In this document: in pieces, positions 27,010 to 35,524 of the stretch
Position numbering within the stretch: position 1 is the first letter of the stretch
Layout of the letters: the number at the start of each line of letters is the position of its first letter
Source of the DNA: Lacticaseibacillus parakribbianus
Lineage (GTDB): Bacteria > Bacillota > Bacilli > Lactobacillales > Lactobacillaceae
Direction of reading: 5' to 3'
Length of the DNA: 64,000 nucleotides
Assembly: GCF_025490915.1 (NCBI RefSeq)
Contig: NZ_JANQBA010000003.1
Coordinates: forward strand, 96,624 to 160,623
Position numbers and translations under genes: made by a program
The notes under the pieces: generated by a model
Database searches by the model: none
What the model was told of the DNA's origin: nothing
The model's input: the letters and a program-made list of their open reading frames with translations, nothing else

Positions 27010-27333
27010 TCACAGCCACGTCCCGCTGGCCACGATCAGCCCGTACCCGAGGGCCGCCCGGCGCAGCTGGGCCGCGTCGTAATCGCGGTAGTGGTCGTGC
27101 AAGGCCCCGTAAAGCCTGCGGCCGGCTGGCGGCAGCGTCATCGGCCGAAAATACGGCAGGTGGTACAGCGCCGTGTAAAGCGCCAGCCGCGTCGTGTCCA
27201 GGTCGGCCCCGGCTTGCAGCGCCTTGGCCGCGGTCAGCAAAACCTCGTGGTAGCGCTGATCCAGCTCGCTTGCGAACCGCTCCGCGTAGGCCGCGTCAAC
27301 CAGGTCGAACAATGCTTGTGCGTCTTCTGTCAT
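27010..27333 (-). CDS. Small helical protein, unknown function
   Basis: A 107-residue cytoplasmic protein, apparently all alpha-helical (Ala/Leu/Tyr-rich, no membrane segment). GGAGGAG precedes the ATG by 6 nt. Its size and helix pattern faintly recall bacteriocin immunity proteins, but no diagnostic motif is visible and no bacteriocin gene is adjacent. It is monocistronic, with its own terminator. Confidence 0.65.
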   Translation of the reverse strand: MTEDAQALFDLVDAAYAERFASELDQRYHEVLLTAAKALQAGADLDTTRLALYTALYHLPYFRPMTLPPAGRRLYGALHDHYRDYDAAQLRRAALGYGLIVASGTWL

Positions 27334-27578
27334 GCAATCTCCTCCAATGCAGCGAGTCTACGCCTGGTCGGGCGGCGACACAACGGAGGTGACAGAAGTG
27401 TTAGCCCCGCCGCAACGGACCAATCACCGTCGCTTAGCCGATTGCCAGGCAACGCGGCTCGTCACGCGGCCGATGAAAGGGGTTGCATTTTTCACCAGGG
27501 GGGTAATATTCAGTTGCTTGCAAGTTCACGAACCAATCCTGCGCTTGCTAGCAACTGGGGTATGGGAAAGGACAGCCA

Positions 27579-27815
27579 ATGAAAAAACAACCAGTCATCC
27601 AGTGCGTCGTCCTCTTGGTCATCGTCGCCGCGTTCGCCTGCGTCGGCTACGGGCTGGAGGGCCACTTCCGGGCGCTGTACCCGATGGACCGCGAGGACGC
27701 CGCGGCCAGCACGTTTTACGTCGCCATCTACGTGATCGAGAACGCCTACGCGCTGCTGGTCATGGGCCTCGCCGCGGCCGGGCTGTGGCGCATTTTCGGC
27801 CGGTCGGACCACTAA
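27579..27815 (+). CDS. Small two-helix membrane protein
   Basis: A 78-residue protein with two predicted membrane helices (about 7-25 and 49-70) joined by a charged loop (YPMDREDA). AAAGGA lies 6 nt before the ATG. I recognise no family. It ends at a bidirectional terminator. Confidence 0.65.
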   Translation: MKKQPVIQCVVLLVIVAAFACVGYGLEGHFRALYPMDREDAAASTFYVAIYVIENAYALLVMGLAAAGLWRIFGRSDH

Positions 27816-27820
27816 CTCAA

Positions 27821-27867
27821 CCAAAATGGCTCGCCTTTTGTCAGTGACAGGAGGCGAGCCATTTTGG
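27821..27867. terminator. Bidirectional terminator
   Basis: CCAAAATGGCTCGCCT pairs with AGGCGAGCCATTTTGG in a perfect 16-bp stem between two convergent genes. Confidence 0.88.
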
Positions 27868-27891
27868 CTTGCATTCGGCGGCGGGTCGCGG

Positions 27892-28521
27892 CTAGTTCAG
27901 CTGCGCCGCAATCTCCGCCGTGCTCAGCCAGCGCCGGTCTTTCGGCGAGTGTGTGACGGTCAGCCGGCGGTGGTGGTTGGCCTCCACCTGCAGGCGAAAG
28001 CTGGCCAGGCGGCCGCAAAGCTTGCGGTACACCGCCGCCACCGGCGCCGCGCCGCGGGTCGTGTGCAGCGTGACCACCGGCTGCGGCCGCACCGTGTCCA
28101 GGTAATCGTCCAGGTTGATGGTGGCCGGCAGCGTCAGCGCCGTCTGGCCGGCCAGGTCGAACGTGGCGCCGCTGGCGGCCGGTAGCTTCGCCAGCCGCTG
28201 GCGCATTTCGCGGCGAAAGGCCGGCAGCACGTGGTACTTGTCGTAATCGTCACTGAAGCTGCCGCCGTTTTTCAGCGTGACGCGCGTGTGGCGCTTGGGC
28301 GCGTTGACCGGGGCAAAAACGGCCTGAAGCCGCCCACGGCTGCCGCTGACGTAGGCGACCCTGCTGCCCTTGACCAGGCGAAACGCCTGCTTGTGCCGCG
28401 TTTGGAGCTGCTTGGCGGCGGCATGCAGCGCCGCCTTCTTGCTGGTGCAGGCCTGTGCGTTCGCGCAGCCGCCCAAGGCCACCGCCAGACCAATCAGAAT
28501 CAAGACCACCCAGTGTCTCAT
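27892..28521 (-). CDS. Putative lipoprotein, unknown function
   Basis: A 209-residue secreted protein with a lipoprotein signal peptide; the lipobox ALGGC places the modified Cys at residue 19. The mature part is basic and has no recognised domain; it contains one further Cys near its N-terminus (CTSKK) and another in RKLCGR. AGGG precedes the ATG at 28521. A longer in-frame reading frame upstream lies in GC-rich repeats and is not supported. Confidence 0.72.
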   Translation of the reverse strand: MRHWVVLILIGLAVALGGCANAQACTSKKAALHAAAKQLQTRHKQAFRLVKGSRVAYVSGSRGRLQAVFAPVNAPKRHTRVTLKNGGSFSDDYDKYHVLPAFRREMRQRLAKLPAASGATFDLAGQTALTLPATINLDDYLDTVRPQPVVTLHTTRGAAPVAAVYRKLCGRLASFRLQVEANHHRRLTVTHSPKDRRWLSTAEIAAQLN

Positions 28522-28876
28522 CGTTATCCCTCCCACGCGATACAGTGTACCACGAATTGCGACGCGACCAATCCGTCGCAGGGCCGAGACCGGGCCAGAC
28601 GCGGGACCGGGCGGCGACACCGGGGCCGGATGGTGGCGCGAGGCCGGGCCGCGCGTGGGGTTGGGCAGCGACGCAAGGCCGGGCCGCGCGTGGGGTTGAG
28701 CGGTGACGCGGCCGGCCTGATCGCCACCACAGCCGGCCGACGGCGCGAGGCTGGGCGACGCGGCCGGCCCAACCGCCACTGCGAAGCGGTTCGAACCGGC
28801 CGAGAACGGCGAGCGGCCACGGTCGGCCGCAACCGGAAACGGCCGCAAACCTGACCGCCGCGACCGCGGCGACACC
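28522..28876. other. GC-rich intergenic segment with degenerate repeats
   Basis: About 350 nt without a supported gene. It has imperfect direct repeats such as GGCCGGGCCGCGCGTGGGGT (twice) and several GCCGGC-type palindromes. All frames are open for long stretches only because stop codons are rare at this base composition. Confidence 0.6.
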
Positions 28877-28912
28877 AAAACGACGCACCGCGCTAATCGC
28901 GTGATGCGTCGT
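28877..28912 (-). terminator. Terminator after the GH1 gene
   Basis: ACGACGCACCGCG pairs with CGCGTGATGCGTCGT (one bulge), followed on the minus strand by TTTT. Confidence 0.8.
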
Positions 28913-28917
28913 AAGAT

Positions 28918-30315
28918 TTACGCCTTGAAGCCGTGATTGGCCGCCAGCTGGGCGAACCAGCGACCCGAGGCCTTGACCGTTCGCTTTTGGGTGCGGATGT
29001 CCACCGCAATCAGGCCGTAGCGGTTGCGGTAGGCGTTGGCCCAAGACCAGCAGTCAAAAGGCGTCCAGACGTGGTAGCCAAAGCAGTTCGCCCCGGCCGC
29101 GATTGCCTCGTGCAGAACCTTGAGGTGAGCGGTCATGAAGTCAATGCGGTAGTCGTCTTGAATGACCCCGGTCGCATCCGCGAACCGCGATTCACCGGAG
29201 ACGCCCATGCCGTTCTCCGACACGTACCACGGCAGGTTGCCGTAGTCGTCTCGCAGCCGCGTCGCGATGTCTTGCAACGCGTCCGGGTAAATCTCCCAGC
29301 CCTTGTCGACGTTCATCACCCGGCCGGGTTTTTGGTACTCGGCGAAGTAATTGCTGGGCAGCCAAGGCATCAGGCTGGTCGGCGAAATCGCCGGCCGCTG
29401 GACGCGAAACGGGTGGTAGTAATTGACCCCCAGCATGTCGATCGGGTTGGCCGCAATCACCGCGTCGTCTGCCGCCGTGTGCGACCACAGCACCCCGTCT
29501 GCGGCCAGCCAGTCGCACAGCGCCTGCGGATGGTGGCCCCAAACGGCCGGGTCCAGGAACAGCCGGGTGGTCCACAGGTCGGCCTTGTTCGCCGCCGCCT
29601 GGTCGGCCGGGTCTTCGCTTGCCGCGTAGGCCGGCGTCAGGTTCAAGATGATGCCGATGCGGCCGCCTTGCGATTGCGGCGCCGCGCGGTAGGCCGCGAT
29701 GGCGGCAGCGCTGGCCAGGCTGATGTTGTAAGCCGCCTGCACCGCCTTTTGGCCGTCTACCTCAAGCGGGTAATGGAACTGGTACAGGTACTCGCCGTCG
29801 AGGATCACCTGCGGCTCGTTGAAGGTAAACCAGTTTTTCACCCGGTCGCCGAAGGCCGCAAAGCAGGCCTTGGCGAACTTGACGTACAGGTCAACCACGT
29901 GCCGCGAGGTCCAGCCGCCGTACTGCTGGTACAGGGCCACCGGCAGGTCGAAGTGGTGCAGGTTGAACACCGGCGTGATGCCGGCGGCCAGGCAGGCGTC
30001 GATCACGCGGTTGTAATACGCGACGCCTGCGGGATCGACGGCGCCGGTCTCGAAGTCCTTGATCAGCCGGCTCCACTGAATGGAGGTTCGCAGGCTGTTC
30101 AGGCCGATGCCTTTCATCAGCGCCAAGTCGTCTTCGTAGGTGTGGTAGAAGTCCGACGCCGTGTTGGGCCCGACTTGTTGGTAAAAAGCCGCCGGGTCGT
30201 GGTCGTACCAGTAGTCGAACAGGTTGCGATGGGCCTTGGCGAACCGCCCCTCGCTTTGGGGGCCCGAGGTCGCCCCGCCCCACCAAAAATCGCTTGGAAA
30301 TTGGTAATTAGTCAT
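28918..30315 (-). CDS. GH1 beta-glycosidase
   Basis: A 465-residue family-1 glycosidase, cytoplasmic, with acid/base Glu167 in TFNEP and nucleophile Glu367 in VSENGMG. The C-terminal aglycone/phosphate region reads CWSWANAYRNRYG, which does not show the Ser-Lys-Tyr pattern typical of 6-phospho-glycosidases. Since the neighbouring importer is an ABC system rather than a PTS, an unphosphorylated beta-glucoside or beta-mannoside is likely. It starts 21 nt after the GntR gene and ends the minus-strand operon. Confidence 0.88.
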   Translation of the reverse strand: MTNYQFPSDFWWGGATSGPQSEGRFAKAHRNLFDYWYDHDPAAFYQQVGPNTASDFYHTYEDDLALMKGIGLNSLRTSIQWSRLIKDFETGAVDPAGVAYYNRVIDACLAAGITPVFNLHHFDLPVALYQQYGGWTSRHVVDLYVKFAKACFAAFGDRVKNWFTFNEPQVILDGEYLYQFHYPLEVDGQKAVQAAYNISLASAAAIAAYRAAPQSQGGRIGIILNLTPAYAASEDPADQAAANKADLWTTRLFLDPAVWGHHPQALCDWLAADGVLWSHTAADDAVIAANPIDMLGVNYYHPFRVQRPAISPTSLMPWLPSNYFAEYQKPGRVMNVDKGWEIYPDALQDIATRLRDDYGNLPWYVSENGMGVSGESRFADATGVIQDDYRIDFMTAHLKVLHEAIAAGANCFGYHVWTPFDCWSWANAYRNRYGLIAVDIRTQKRTVKASGRWFAQLAANHGFKA

Positions 30316-30336
30316 AGTCTCCCACTTTCTCAGTGG

Positions 30337-31056
30337 TCAACTGACGTCCATCACATCGTAGCTACGCGCGTCGTAGCGGTTGCGGGAAAAGGAGTATTCA
30401 AACGGGATGCCATCGGCCAGCCAGGCCACCTGCTCGACTTCAAGCACCGGGTCGTTGGGCTTGCAATCGAGGTACTGCACGTCCAGCTTGTCGGCGAACA
30501 CCGCGTGAATCTTGCGAAACGCGCCGCTCAAGACCAGGCCCAAGTCGTTTTTGAGGTAGCCGTAGATCGAGCCGTTCAGCACCTCTTCGGTCAGGTTCGG
30601 CATCAGCTTCTGCGGCATGAACGTGTGCTCCAGCACGTACGGTGCCCCGTCGACCTCCCGCAGCCGCAAGATCTCGAACACCGGCTCGTTCTTGCCGAGG
30701 CGCAGGTGGGTGCGAAGCGTCTCGGTCGGAAACATGATGTTGAAGCGAATCACCTTGGAGGTCACGTGGTCTGGGCCCATCGTGGCGGTCAGGCCCATGT
30801 GTTCCTTGGCCGGGGCGTTGGACTCCAGCTTCAGCTCGATGTCGCCCATCACGTAGGTGCCATCCCCGCGGCGGGTGTAGATCAGGCCGTCTTGGGCCAG
30901 GCCGTCCAGCGCTTTTTTGATGGTCATGCGGCTGACGTTGAATTCCGCGGCCAGCGTCACCTGATCGGGAATCATGGCGTTGGCGGCGTACTCACCGGAC
31001 TCGATGCGGGTGCGAATCTGATCGGCAATCTGTTCATACTTTGGGATCTGCGGCAT
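30337..31056 (-). CDS. GntR/HutC-family transcriptional regulator
   Basis: A 239-residue regulator with a winged helix-turn-helix (about 5-70; LAAEFNVSRMTIKKALDGL) and a UTRA ligand-binding domain (about 90-235). The ATG at 31056 follows AAGGAGG by 7 nt; an in-frame start at 31074 overlaps that region. It probably senses a sugar or sugar phosphate and controls this glycan locus in both directions. Confidence 0.9.
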   Translation of the reverse strand: MPQIPKYEQIADQIRTRIESGEYAANAMIPDQVTLAAEFNVSRMTIKKALDGLAQDGLIYTRRGDGTYVMGDIELKLESNAPAKEHMGLTATMGPDHVTSKVIRFNIMFPTETLRTHLRLGKNEPVFEILRLREVDGAPYVLEHTFMPQKLMPNLTEEVLNGSIYGYLKNDLGLVLSGAFRKIHAVFADKLDVQYLDCKPNDPVLEVEQVAWLADGIPFEYSFSRNRYDARSYDVMDVS

Positions 31057-31091
31057 GTCAAGGCCTCCTTGCAACTTCCATAATACTCCCG

Positions 31092-31133
31092 ATTATACAC
31101 ATCATTTTCCCGGATGGTCATGTATTTGGACAT
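31092..31133 (-). promoter_or_regulatory. Promoter before GntR and overlapping palindrome
   Basis: On the minus strand TGACCA (31120-31115), 17-nt spacer, TATAAT (31097-31092). The imperfect palindrome ATGTATTTGGACAT (31120-31133) abuts the -35 and could be an autoregulatory operator. Confidence 0.6.
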
Positions 31134-31150
31134 CGGTTGCCAACTTATCG

Positions 31151-32113
31151 TCAGTCGTCTGAATCAATGAAAAAGCCGCGCAGTTCGTCGCTCACCTTGG
31201 GCAGGTATTCGTGGCCGTACTCCGGCAAAACCACCAGGTGCTTGGGGCTTTGGATGTTGTTGAACGTCGCAAACTGGGTCTGCGGCGGCACCACCGTGTC
31301 CTGCAACCCCATCGACCAGTAGACCTCGGCACGAATGCGCGGCGCCAGGAAGTGGATGTCGATGTAATCCAGGGTGTCAAAAATCTCGCTTTCGCGCTTG
31401 TGCAGCGGGTCGCGGAACTGGAACCAGTAGGCGATTTCCTCGAACGCCGAGGTCTGGGCCCCCATCCGGTAGGCCTTGCGGTAGTCGGACAAGAAGGGGT
31501 AGCTGACCTGAACGCGGTAGATCTCGGGCACCAGGCTGGCACAGGCGATGGCCAACCCGCCGCCTTGCGAGGCCCCGACCGCGTAACAACGCGTCGCATC
31601 GACGCCGGGGTAGGCCATCAGGAGCTTGGCCGCCTGGGCGGTGTCGAGAAACACGCTGCGGTAGTAGAGGTTGGCCGGGCCTTCCTCCATGCCGCGAATG
31701 ATCAGCCCCTTCATCACGTCCCCGCTGGTGCGGGTGACGTCCTGCGACAGGCCGCCTTGGCCCCGGGCGTCAAGCGCCAGGCAGACGAAGCCCTCGGCCG
31801 CCCAGCCGAACTTGTCCTGGTAGTCCCCCGAATCGCAGTGGTAACCGTGAAACATCACCATGCCCGGATGCTTGACGGTCGGGTCGTAGGGCTTGGGCAA
31901 AATCAGCTGGCAGTGGATCCGCGCCTGGCCGACGCCTTGGAACCACAGGTCATAGGCCTGCGCCACCCGCGATGGAATCGCGACGGGTGCGACCGTGAAG
32001 TCTTGGGGTAGCGCGTTCATCTCCGCCAGCCCCTGGGCCCAAAACGCATCGAAATCGGTCGGCTTCTCGCCGGTGCCGAAGTAGTGGTCGCGCCACTCGG
32101 AAATATCGATCAT
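31151..32113 (-). CDS. Acetyl xylan esterase / cephalosporin-C deacetylase (CE7)
   Basis: A 320-residue cytoplasmic alpha/beta-hydrolase of the CE7 type, which removes acetyl groups from short oligosaccharides. Triad: Ser182 in GASQGG, Asp272 in GLQDTVVPP and His301 in GHEY; the family signature RGQ lies at 117-119. The ATG at 32113 follows GGGAGG by 7 nt. It fits the uptake and trimming of acetylated plant oligosaccharides, followed by GH1 and GH113 action. Confidence 0.9.
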   Translation of the reverse strand: MIDISEWRDHYFGTGEKPTDFDAFWAQGLAEMNALPQDFTVAPVAIPSRVAQAYDLWFQGVGQARIHCQLILPKPYDPTVKHPGMVMFHGYHCDSGDYQDKFGWAAEGFVCLALDARGQGGLSQDVTRTSGDVMKGLIIRGMEEGPANLYYRSVFLDTAQAAKLLMAYPGVDATRCYAVGASQGGGLAIACASLVPEIYRVQVSYPFLSDYRKAYRMGAQTSAFEEIAYWFQFRDPLHKRESEIFDTLDYIDIHFLAPRIRAEVYWSMGLQDTVVPPQTQFATFNNIQSPKHLVVLPEYGHEYLPKVSDELRGFFIDSDD

Positions 32114-32197
32114 ACTGTTACCTCCCGCGGCGGTGAAGAACCTCGCCGCCTTTTTTTGCGCATTCTGTTTACAAAATTGCCTGGGTGTTGCATACTG

Positions 32198-32228
32198 TTG
32201 CTGCCATCTCGAAAATAAGTATATACTT
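32198..32228 (+). promoter_or_regulatory. Promoter of the GH113 gene with palindromic operator
   Basis: TTGCTG (32198-32203), 18-nt spacer, TATACT (32222-32227). The perfect 12-bp palindrome AAGTATATACTT (32217-32228) covers the -10 and is a good candidate operator for the GntR regulator. Confidence 0.65.
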
Positions 32229-32257
32229 TTGCTCACGCATGTCAAAGGAGAATCGCG

Positions 32258-33190
32258 ATGAACCCAATTAATGCGGTCACTTACGGCTACACCAGCCAGC
32301 GCGGCGACTGGACCACGCTGCGAGCCCAGCAGTCCCTGCGCCTCCTGCACGAACGCACCGGCGCCAACACGGTGATTCTAGCCGTCACCGTCACCCAGCC
32401 CGACGCCTTCACGCCGCGCATCGACTGGCAATCGCCCGCCGTTTTGAGCGACGCGGAGGTGCTGGCCACCGCCGCGGCCGCCCAGGCGCTGGGCATGGCC
32501 GTGATCTTGAAGCCGATGGTCAACCTGGAGGACGGCGTGTGGCGAGCCCACATCAACTTCTTCGACCACGACGCCCCTTGCGAACCCACGTGGGGCCAGT
32601 GGTTCACCGCCTATTCGGCCTTCATGGCACACTACGCCGCACTGGCCGAGCAGTGCCACGCCGCGATGCTGGTGATCGGCTGCGAGCTGGTCAACGCCGA
32701 CCGTCGCGCCGACGAGTGGCGAGCCCTGATCGCCCGGCTGCGGCGGCTTTACCACGGTCAGCTCACCTACAACTGCGACAAGTACCAAGAGGACGCCGTG
32801 TCTTGGTGGGACGCCGTCGACGTGATTTCAAGCTCCGGTTACTACCCGCTCGACGCCTGGTCAGCGCAGCTGCCGCGCATTCAGGCCGTCGTCGAGCGCT
32901 TCGCCAAGCCGTTCTTCTTTTGCGAGGCCGGGTGCCCGGCGCGACGCGGCGCCGCGCTGTTGCCCAACGACTGGACCCGGCGCGGCGCCTTGGACCTCGC
33001 CGAGCAGGCCGCCTGGTACCGCGCGATGTTCGCGGCGCTGCGCCAGGCGCCGTGGGTTCGCGGCGTCGGCCTGTGGGACTGGAAGGCCGACCTGTACCCC
33101 GCGGCCCAGGCGGCGACCAACGACGACTACGCGCTTTACGGCAAACCCGCCGAGGCGGTAGTGTTGGAAAATTTCGCGCATTCAAAATAA
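32258..33190 (+). CDS. GH113-type glycoside hydrolase
   Basis: A 310-residue (beta/alpha)8 protein without a signal peptide. It resembles GH113 beta-mannanase-like enzymes: acid/base Glu143 in IGCELVN and nucleophile Glu223 in FCEAGCP, with conserved aromatic GYYPLDAW. It probably cleaves imported beta-1,4-linked manno- or related oligosaccharides inside the cell. AAAGGAG precedes the ATG. It is divergent from the esterase gene and leads toward the ABC importer. Confidence 0.82.
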   Translation: MNPINAVTYGYTSQRGDWTTLRAQQSLRLLHERTGANTVILAVTVTQPDAFTPRIDWQSPAVLSDAEVLATAAAAQALGMAVILKPMVNLEDGVWRAHINFFDHDAPCEPTWGQWFTAYSAFMAHYAALAEQCHAAMLVIGCELVNADRRADEWRALIARLRRLYHGQLTYNCDKYQEDAVSWWDAVDVISSSGYYPLDAWSAQLPRIQAVVERFAKPFFFCEAGCPARRGAALLPNDWTRRGALDLAEQAAWYRAMFAALRQAPWVRGVGLWDWKADLYPAAQAATNDDYALYGKPAEAVVLENFAHSK

Positions 33191-33218
33191 AAGACTATAC
33201 ATTATTTCAGCACCGTGC

Positions 33219-33245
33219 TATCATTTGTTCCGGAAGCGATTTCAA
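33219..33245 (+). promoter_or_regulatory. Extended -10 promoter and cre site of the sugar ABC operon
   Basis: TGC followed by TATCAT (33219-33224) forms an extended -10. CGGAAGCGATTTCAA (33231-33245) is a cre match with one mismatch when read on the minus strand, placed immediately downstream, suited to CcpA repression. Confidence 0.65.
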
Positions 33246-33265
33246 AATTTTGAGGGGGAAACATC

Positions 33266-34573
33266 ATGAAGAAGCAACTTGCATTAATGGTCGGCCTGTC
33301 TGCCGCCCTGCTACTCGGTCTGACCGCGTGTGGCGGGAGCAAGGACAGCGGTGCCACCAAGTCCAAGACGCAGACCATCACCTTCATCAACCACAAGACC
33401 GACTGGGCCGGCAACGGCAAGTGGAAGGCCTACATGAAGGACTTCAACAAGAAGTACCCGAACATCAAAGTGAAGATCGAAACCATCACCGATTACGCCG
33501 GCCAGATGAAGACCCGCATGAACTCCGATCAGTACGGCGACGTGTTCATGCTGCCGGACACCATCAAGCCCAAGGACTTCGCCCACTTCGTTGCGCCGCT
33601 GGGCAAGCAAAAGACCTTGGAAAAGAAGTACCTGGGCCTGACCAACAAGTCCTACAACGGCACCTCCTACGGCATTCCGTCGCAGCTGAACGCCTCGGGC
33701 ATGGTCGTCAACATGAAGGTGTTCAAGGACGCCGGCATCAAGACCTTCCCGAAGACCCCGGCGGCCTTCATCAAGGCGCTGAAGACCATCAAGGCCAAGA
33801 ACCCGGACGTCATCCCGCTGTACACCAACTACGCCGCCGGCTGGACGCTGGCCAACTGGGACTTCACCCGGCCGGGCGTCGTCGGCGATCCGGCCATCAC
33901 CAACAAGATGATGACCGACAAGGCCCCGTTCGAAAAGGGCAAGGTCATGTACACCATTTACGACACACTGTACAAGGTGGCCAAGGACAAGCTGATTGAA
34001 AGCGACCCGACGACCTCCGACTGGGAGCAATCCAAGGTCGACATGGCCAACAACAAGATCGGCGTGATGGTCCTGGGTTCTTGGGCCGTGCCGCAAATCC
34101 AAGAGGCCAACAAGGACAACGCCGACAACATCACCTTCCAGACCTTCCCGGCCACGGCCGAAGACGGCAAGCAGTACATCTCCGTCGGCGCCGACTACAA
34201 CTACGCGATCAACGTTCACAGCAAGCACAAGGACGCGGCGCGGAAGCTGATCAACTGGCTGGTCAACGACTCCGATTACGCGATCGACAACGGCGGCCTG
34301 CCGACGGTCAAGGGTGCCAAGTACCCGGCCTCCCTGCAGGGGCTGAAGGACTCCGGCGTCACCCTGCTTGAAACCGCGGCGGCACCGAAGGGCAAGGAAT
34401 CCCTGTTCTCCGAAATCGACGACGCCTCCGAAATCGGCCTGGACACGACCGACAAGACCAAGCAGCGCATCATCGAGGCGGCCATCGGCAACACCAACGA
34501 GAGCTTTGCGACGATCATGAAGGACCTGAACGGCAAGTGGGCCAACGCGATCAAGACCGTCAACGCCCAATAA
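33266..34573 (+). CDS. Sugar ABC transporter substrate-binding lipoprotein
   Basis: A 435-residue extracytoplasmic binding protein of the MalE-like CUT1 family. Lipobox LTAC gives lipidated Cys22. Regions such as YGIPSQLNASGMVVNMKVFKDAG and AALGNTNESF-like C-terminal sequence are typical. With two permeases and no ATPase in the operon, it must share a MsmK-type ATPase encoded elsewhere. Context suggests oligosaccharides from plant glycans. Confidence 0.93.
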   Translation: MKKQLALMVGLSAALLLGLTACGGSKDSGATKSKTQTITFINHKTDWAGNGKWKAYMKDFNKKYPNIKVKIETITDYAGQMKTRMNSDQYGDVFMLPDTIKPKDFAHFVAPLGKQKTLEKKYLGLTNKSYNGTSYGIPSQLNASGMVVNMKVFKDAGIKTFPKTPAAFIKALKTIKAKNPDVIPLYTNYAAGWTLANWDFTRPGVVGDPAITNKMMTDKAPFEKGKVMYTIYDTLYKVAKDKLIESDPTTSDWEQSKVDMANNKIGVMVLGSWAVPQIQEANKDNADNITFQTFPATAEDGKQYISVGADYNYAINVHSKHKDAARKLINWLVNDSDYAIDNGGLPTVKGAKYPASLQGLKDSGVTLLETAAAPKGKESLFSEIDDASEIGLDTTDKTKQRIIEAAIGNTNESFATIMKDLNGKWANAIKTVNAQ

Positions 34574-34584
34574 AGGCGCCTTTT

Positions 34585-34611
34585 GCGGGGTCGTGCCCAT
34601 CACGACCCCGC
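34585..34611 (+). terminator. Hairpin between binding-protein and permease genes
   Basis: GCGGGGTCGTG and CACGACCCCGC form a perfect 11-bp stem with a 5-nt loop but only a weak T-rich tail. Such hairpins usually give partial termination or protect the upstream mRNA, so that the binding protein is made in excess. Confidence 0.75.
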
Positions 34612-34639
34612 ATCTTATTTCAGAAAGGTGTGTTTCAAA

Positions 34640-35524
34640 TTGAAAGCGATAAGGTTCGACTACCGCACGCAAAAGCGCCTGATCATCGTCTTGTTCACGA
34701 TCATTCCCGTCGCGCTGTTGCTCGTGTTCTCCTACTACCCACTGGTCAAAATGGTCCAGTACAGCCTGACCAACTGGGACGGCTTCTCGCCCGACAGCAA
34801 GTTCGTCGGCCTGGCCAATTACAAGACGATTTTCACCGACCCCACGTACTTCTCGGTGTTTCGCACCAGCCTGTACTACTTCGTCGCGACGTTCTTCCAG
34901 CTGGGGTTCGCCCTGCTGTTCGCCACGATTCTGTCCTTCAAGGTGAAGTTCGCCAACTTCTGGAAGGGCGTCTTGTTCTTCCCTTACCTGCTCAACGGCG
35001 TGGCGATCGGCTTCATCTTCCTGTACTTCTACAAGCAGCACGGGACGCTTGACACCCTGTTGAGCTTCATCGGGCTCAAGAGCCAGATTCACCTGTGGCT
35101 GGGTGACCGCTCGATCAACAACATCTCTTTGGCCTTCACCTCGATTTGGCGCTACACCGGCTTCAACTTCCTGATCTTCCTGGGCGCGATTCAGTCGGTC
35201 AACCCCGAGGTCTACGAGGCCGCCGAGATGGACGGGGCCAACCGTTGGAACCAGTTTCGCTTCATCATTTTGCCGAGCATCAAAGAAATTGTGTTCCTGA
35301 ACATCATCCTCGGCGTCTCCGGGTCGCTGTCCGTCTTCGACATTCCATACATCATGACCAGCGGCTCCAATGGCACCAACACCTTCGTCATTCAGACCAT
35401 CGACACCGCGTTCAAGTACAACAAGCTCGGGCTGGCCTCGGCCATGGCGATCATCTTGCTCCTGATTGTGGTCGTCGTCACCGTGCTTCAGCGAATCTTT
35501 ACCAGAGAGAAGGCGAGTCGCTAA
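34640..35524 (+). CDS. Sugar ABC transporter permease (MalF/UgpA type)
   Basis: A 294-residue permease with six membrane segments; the EAA loop reads EAAEMDGANRWNQF. The start is a TTG at 34640, preceded by AAAGG at optimal spacing; an in-frame GTG at 34628 overlaps that site. The stop codon overlaps the next start by one base (TAATG). Confidence 0.92.
   Translation: MKAIRFDYRTQKRLIIVLFTIIPVALLLVFSYYPLVKMVQYSLTNWDGFSPDSKFVGLANYKTIFTDPTYFSVFRTSLYYFVATFFQLGFALLFATILSFKVKFANFWKGVLFFPYLLNGVAIGFIFLYFYKQHGTLDTLLSFIGLKSQIHLWLGDRSINNISLAFTSIWRYTGFNFLIFLGAIQSVNPEVYEAAEMDGANRWNQFRFIILPSIKEIVFLNIILGVSGSLSVFDIPYIMTSGSNGTNTFVIQTIDTAFKYNKLGLASAMAIILLLIVVVVTVLQRIFTREKASR

Noticed and set aside
27010-27333. 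Bacteriocin immunity protein
   Set aside because: Size and helical character fit only loosely; no diagnostic motif and no bacteriocin gene nearby, so it is left as unknown.
27332-27847. 171-codon plus-strand frame over the two-helix membrane protein
   Set aside because: It overlaps the better-supported gene at 27579, which has a ribosome binding site and a sensible membrane topology.
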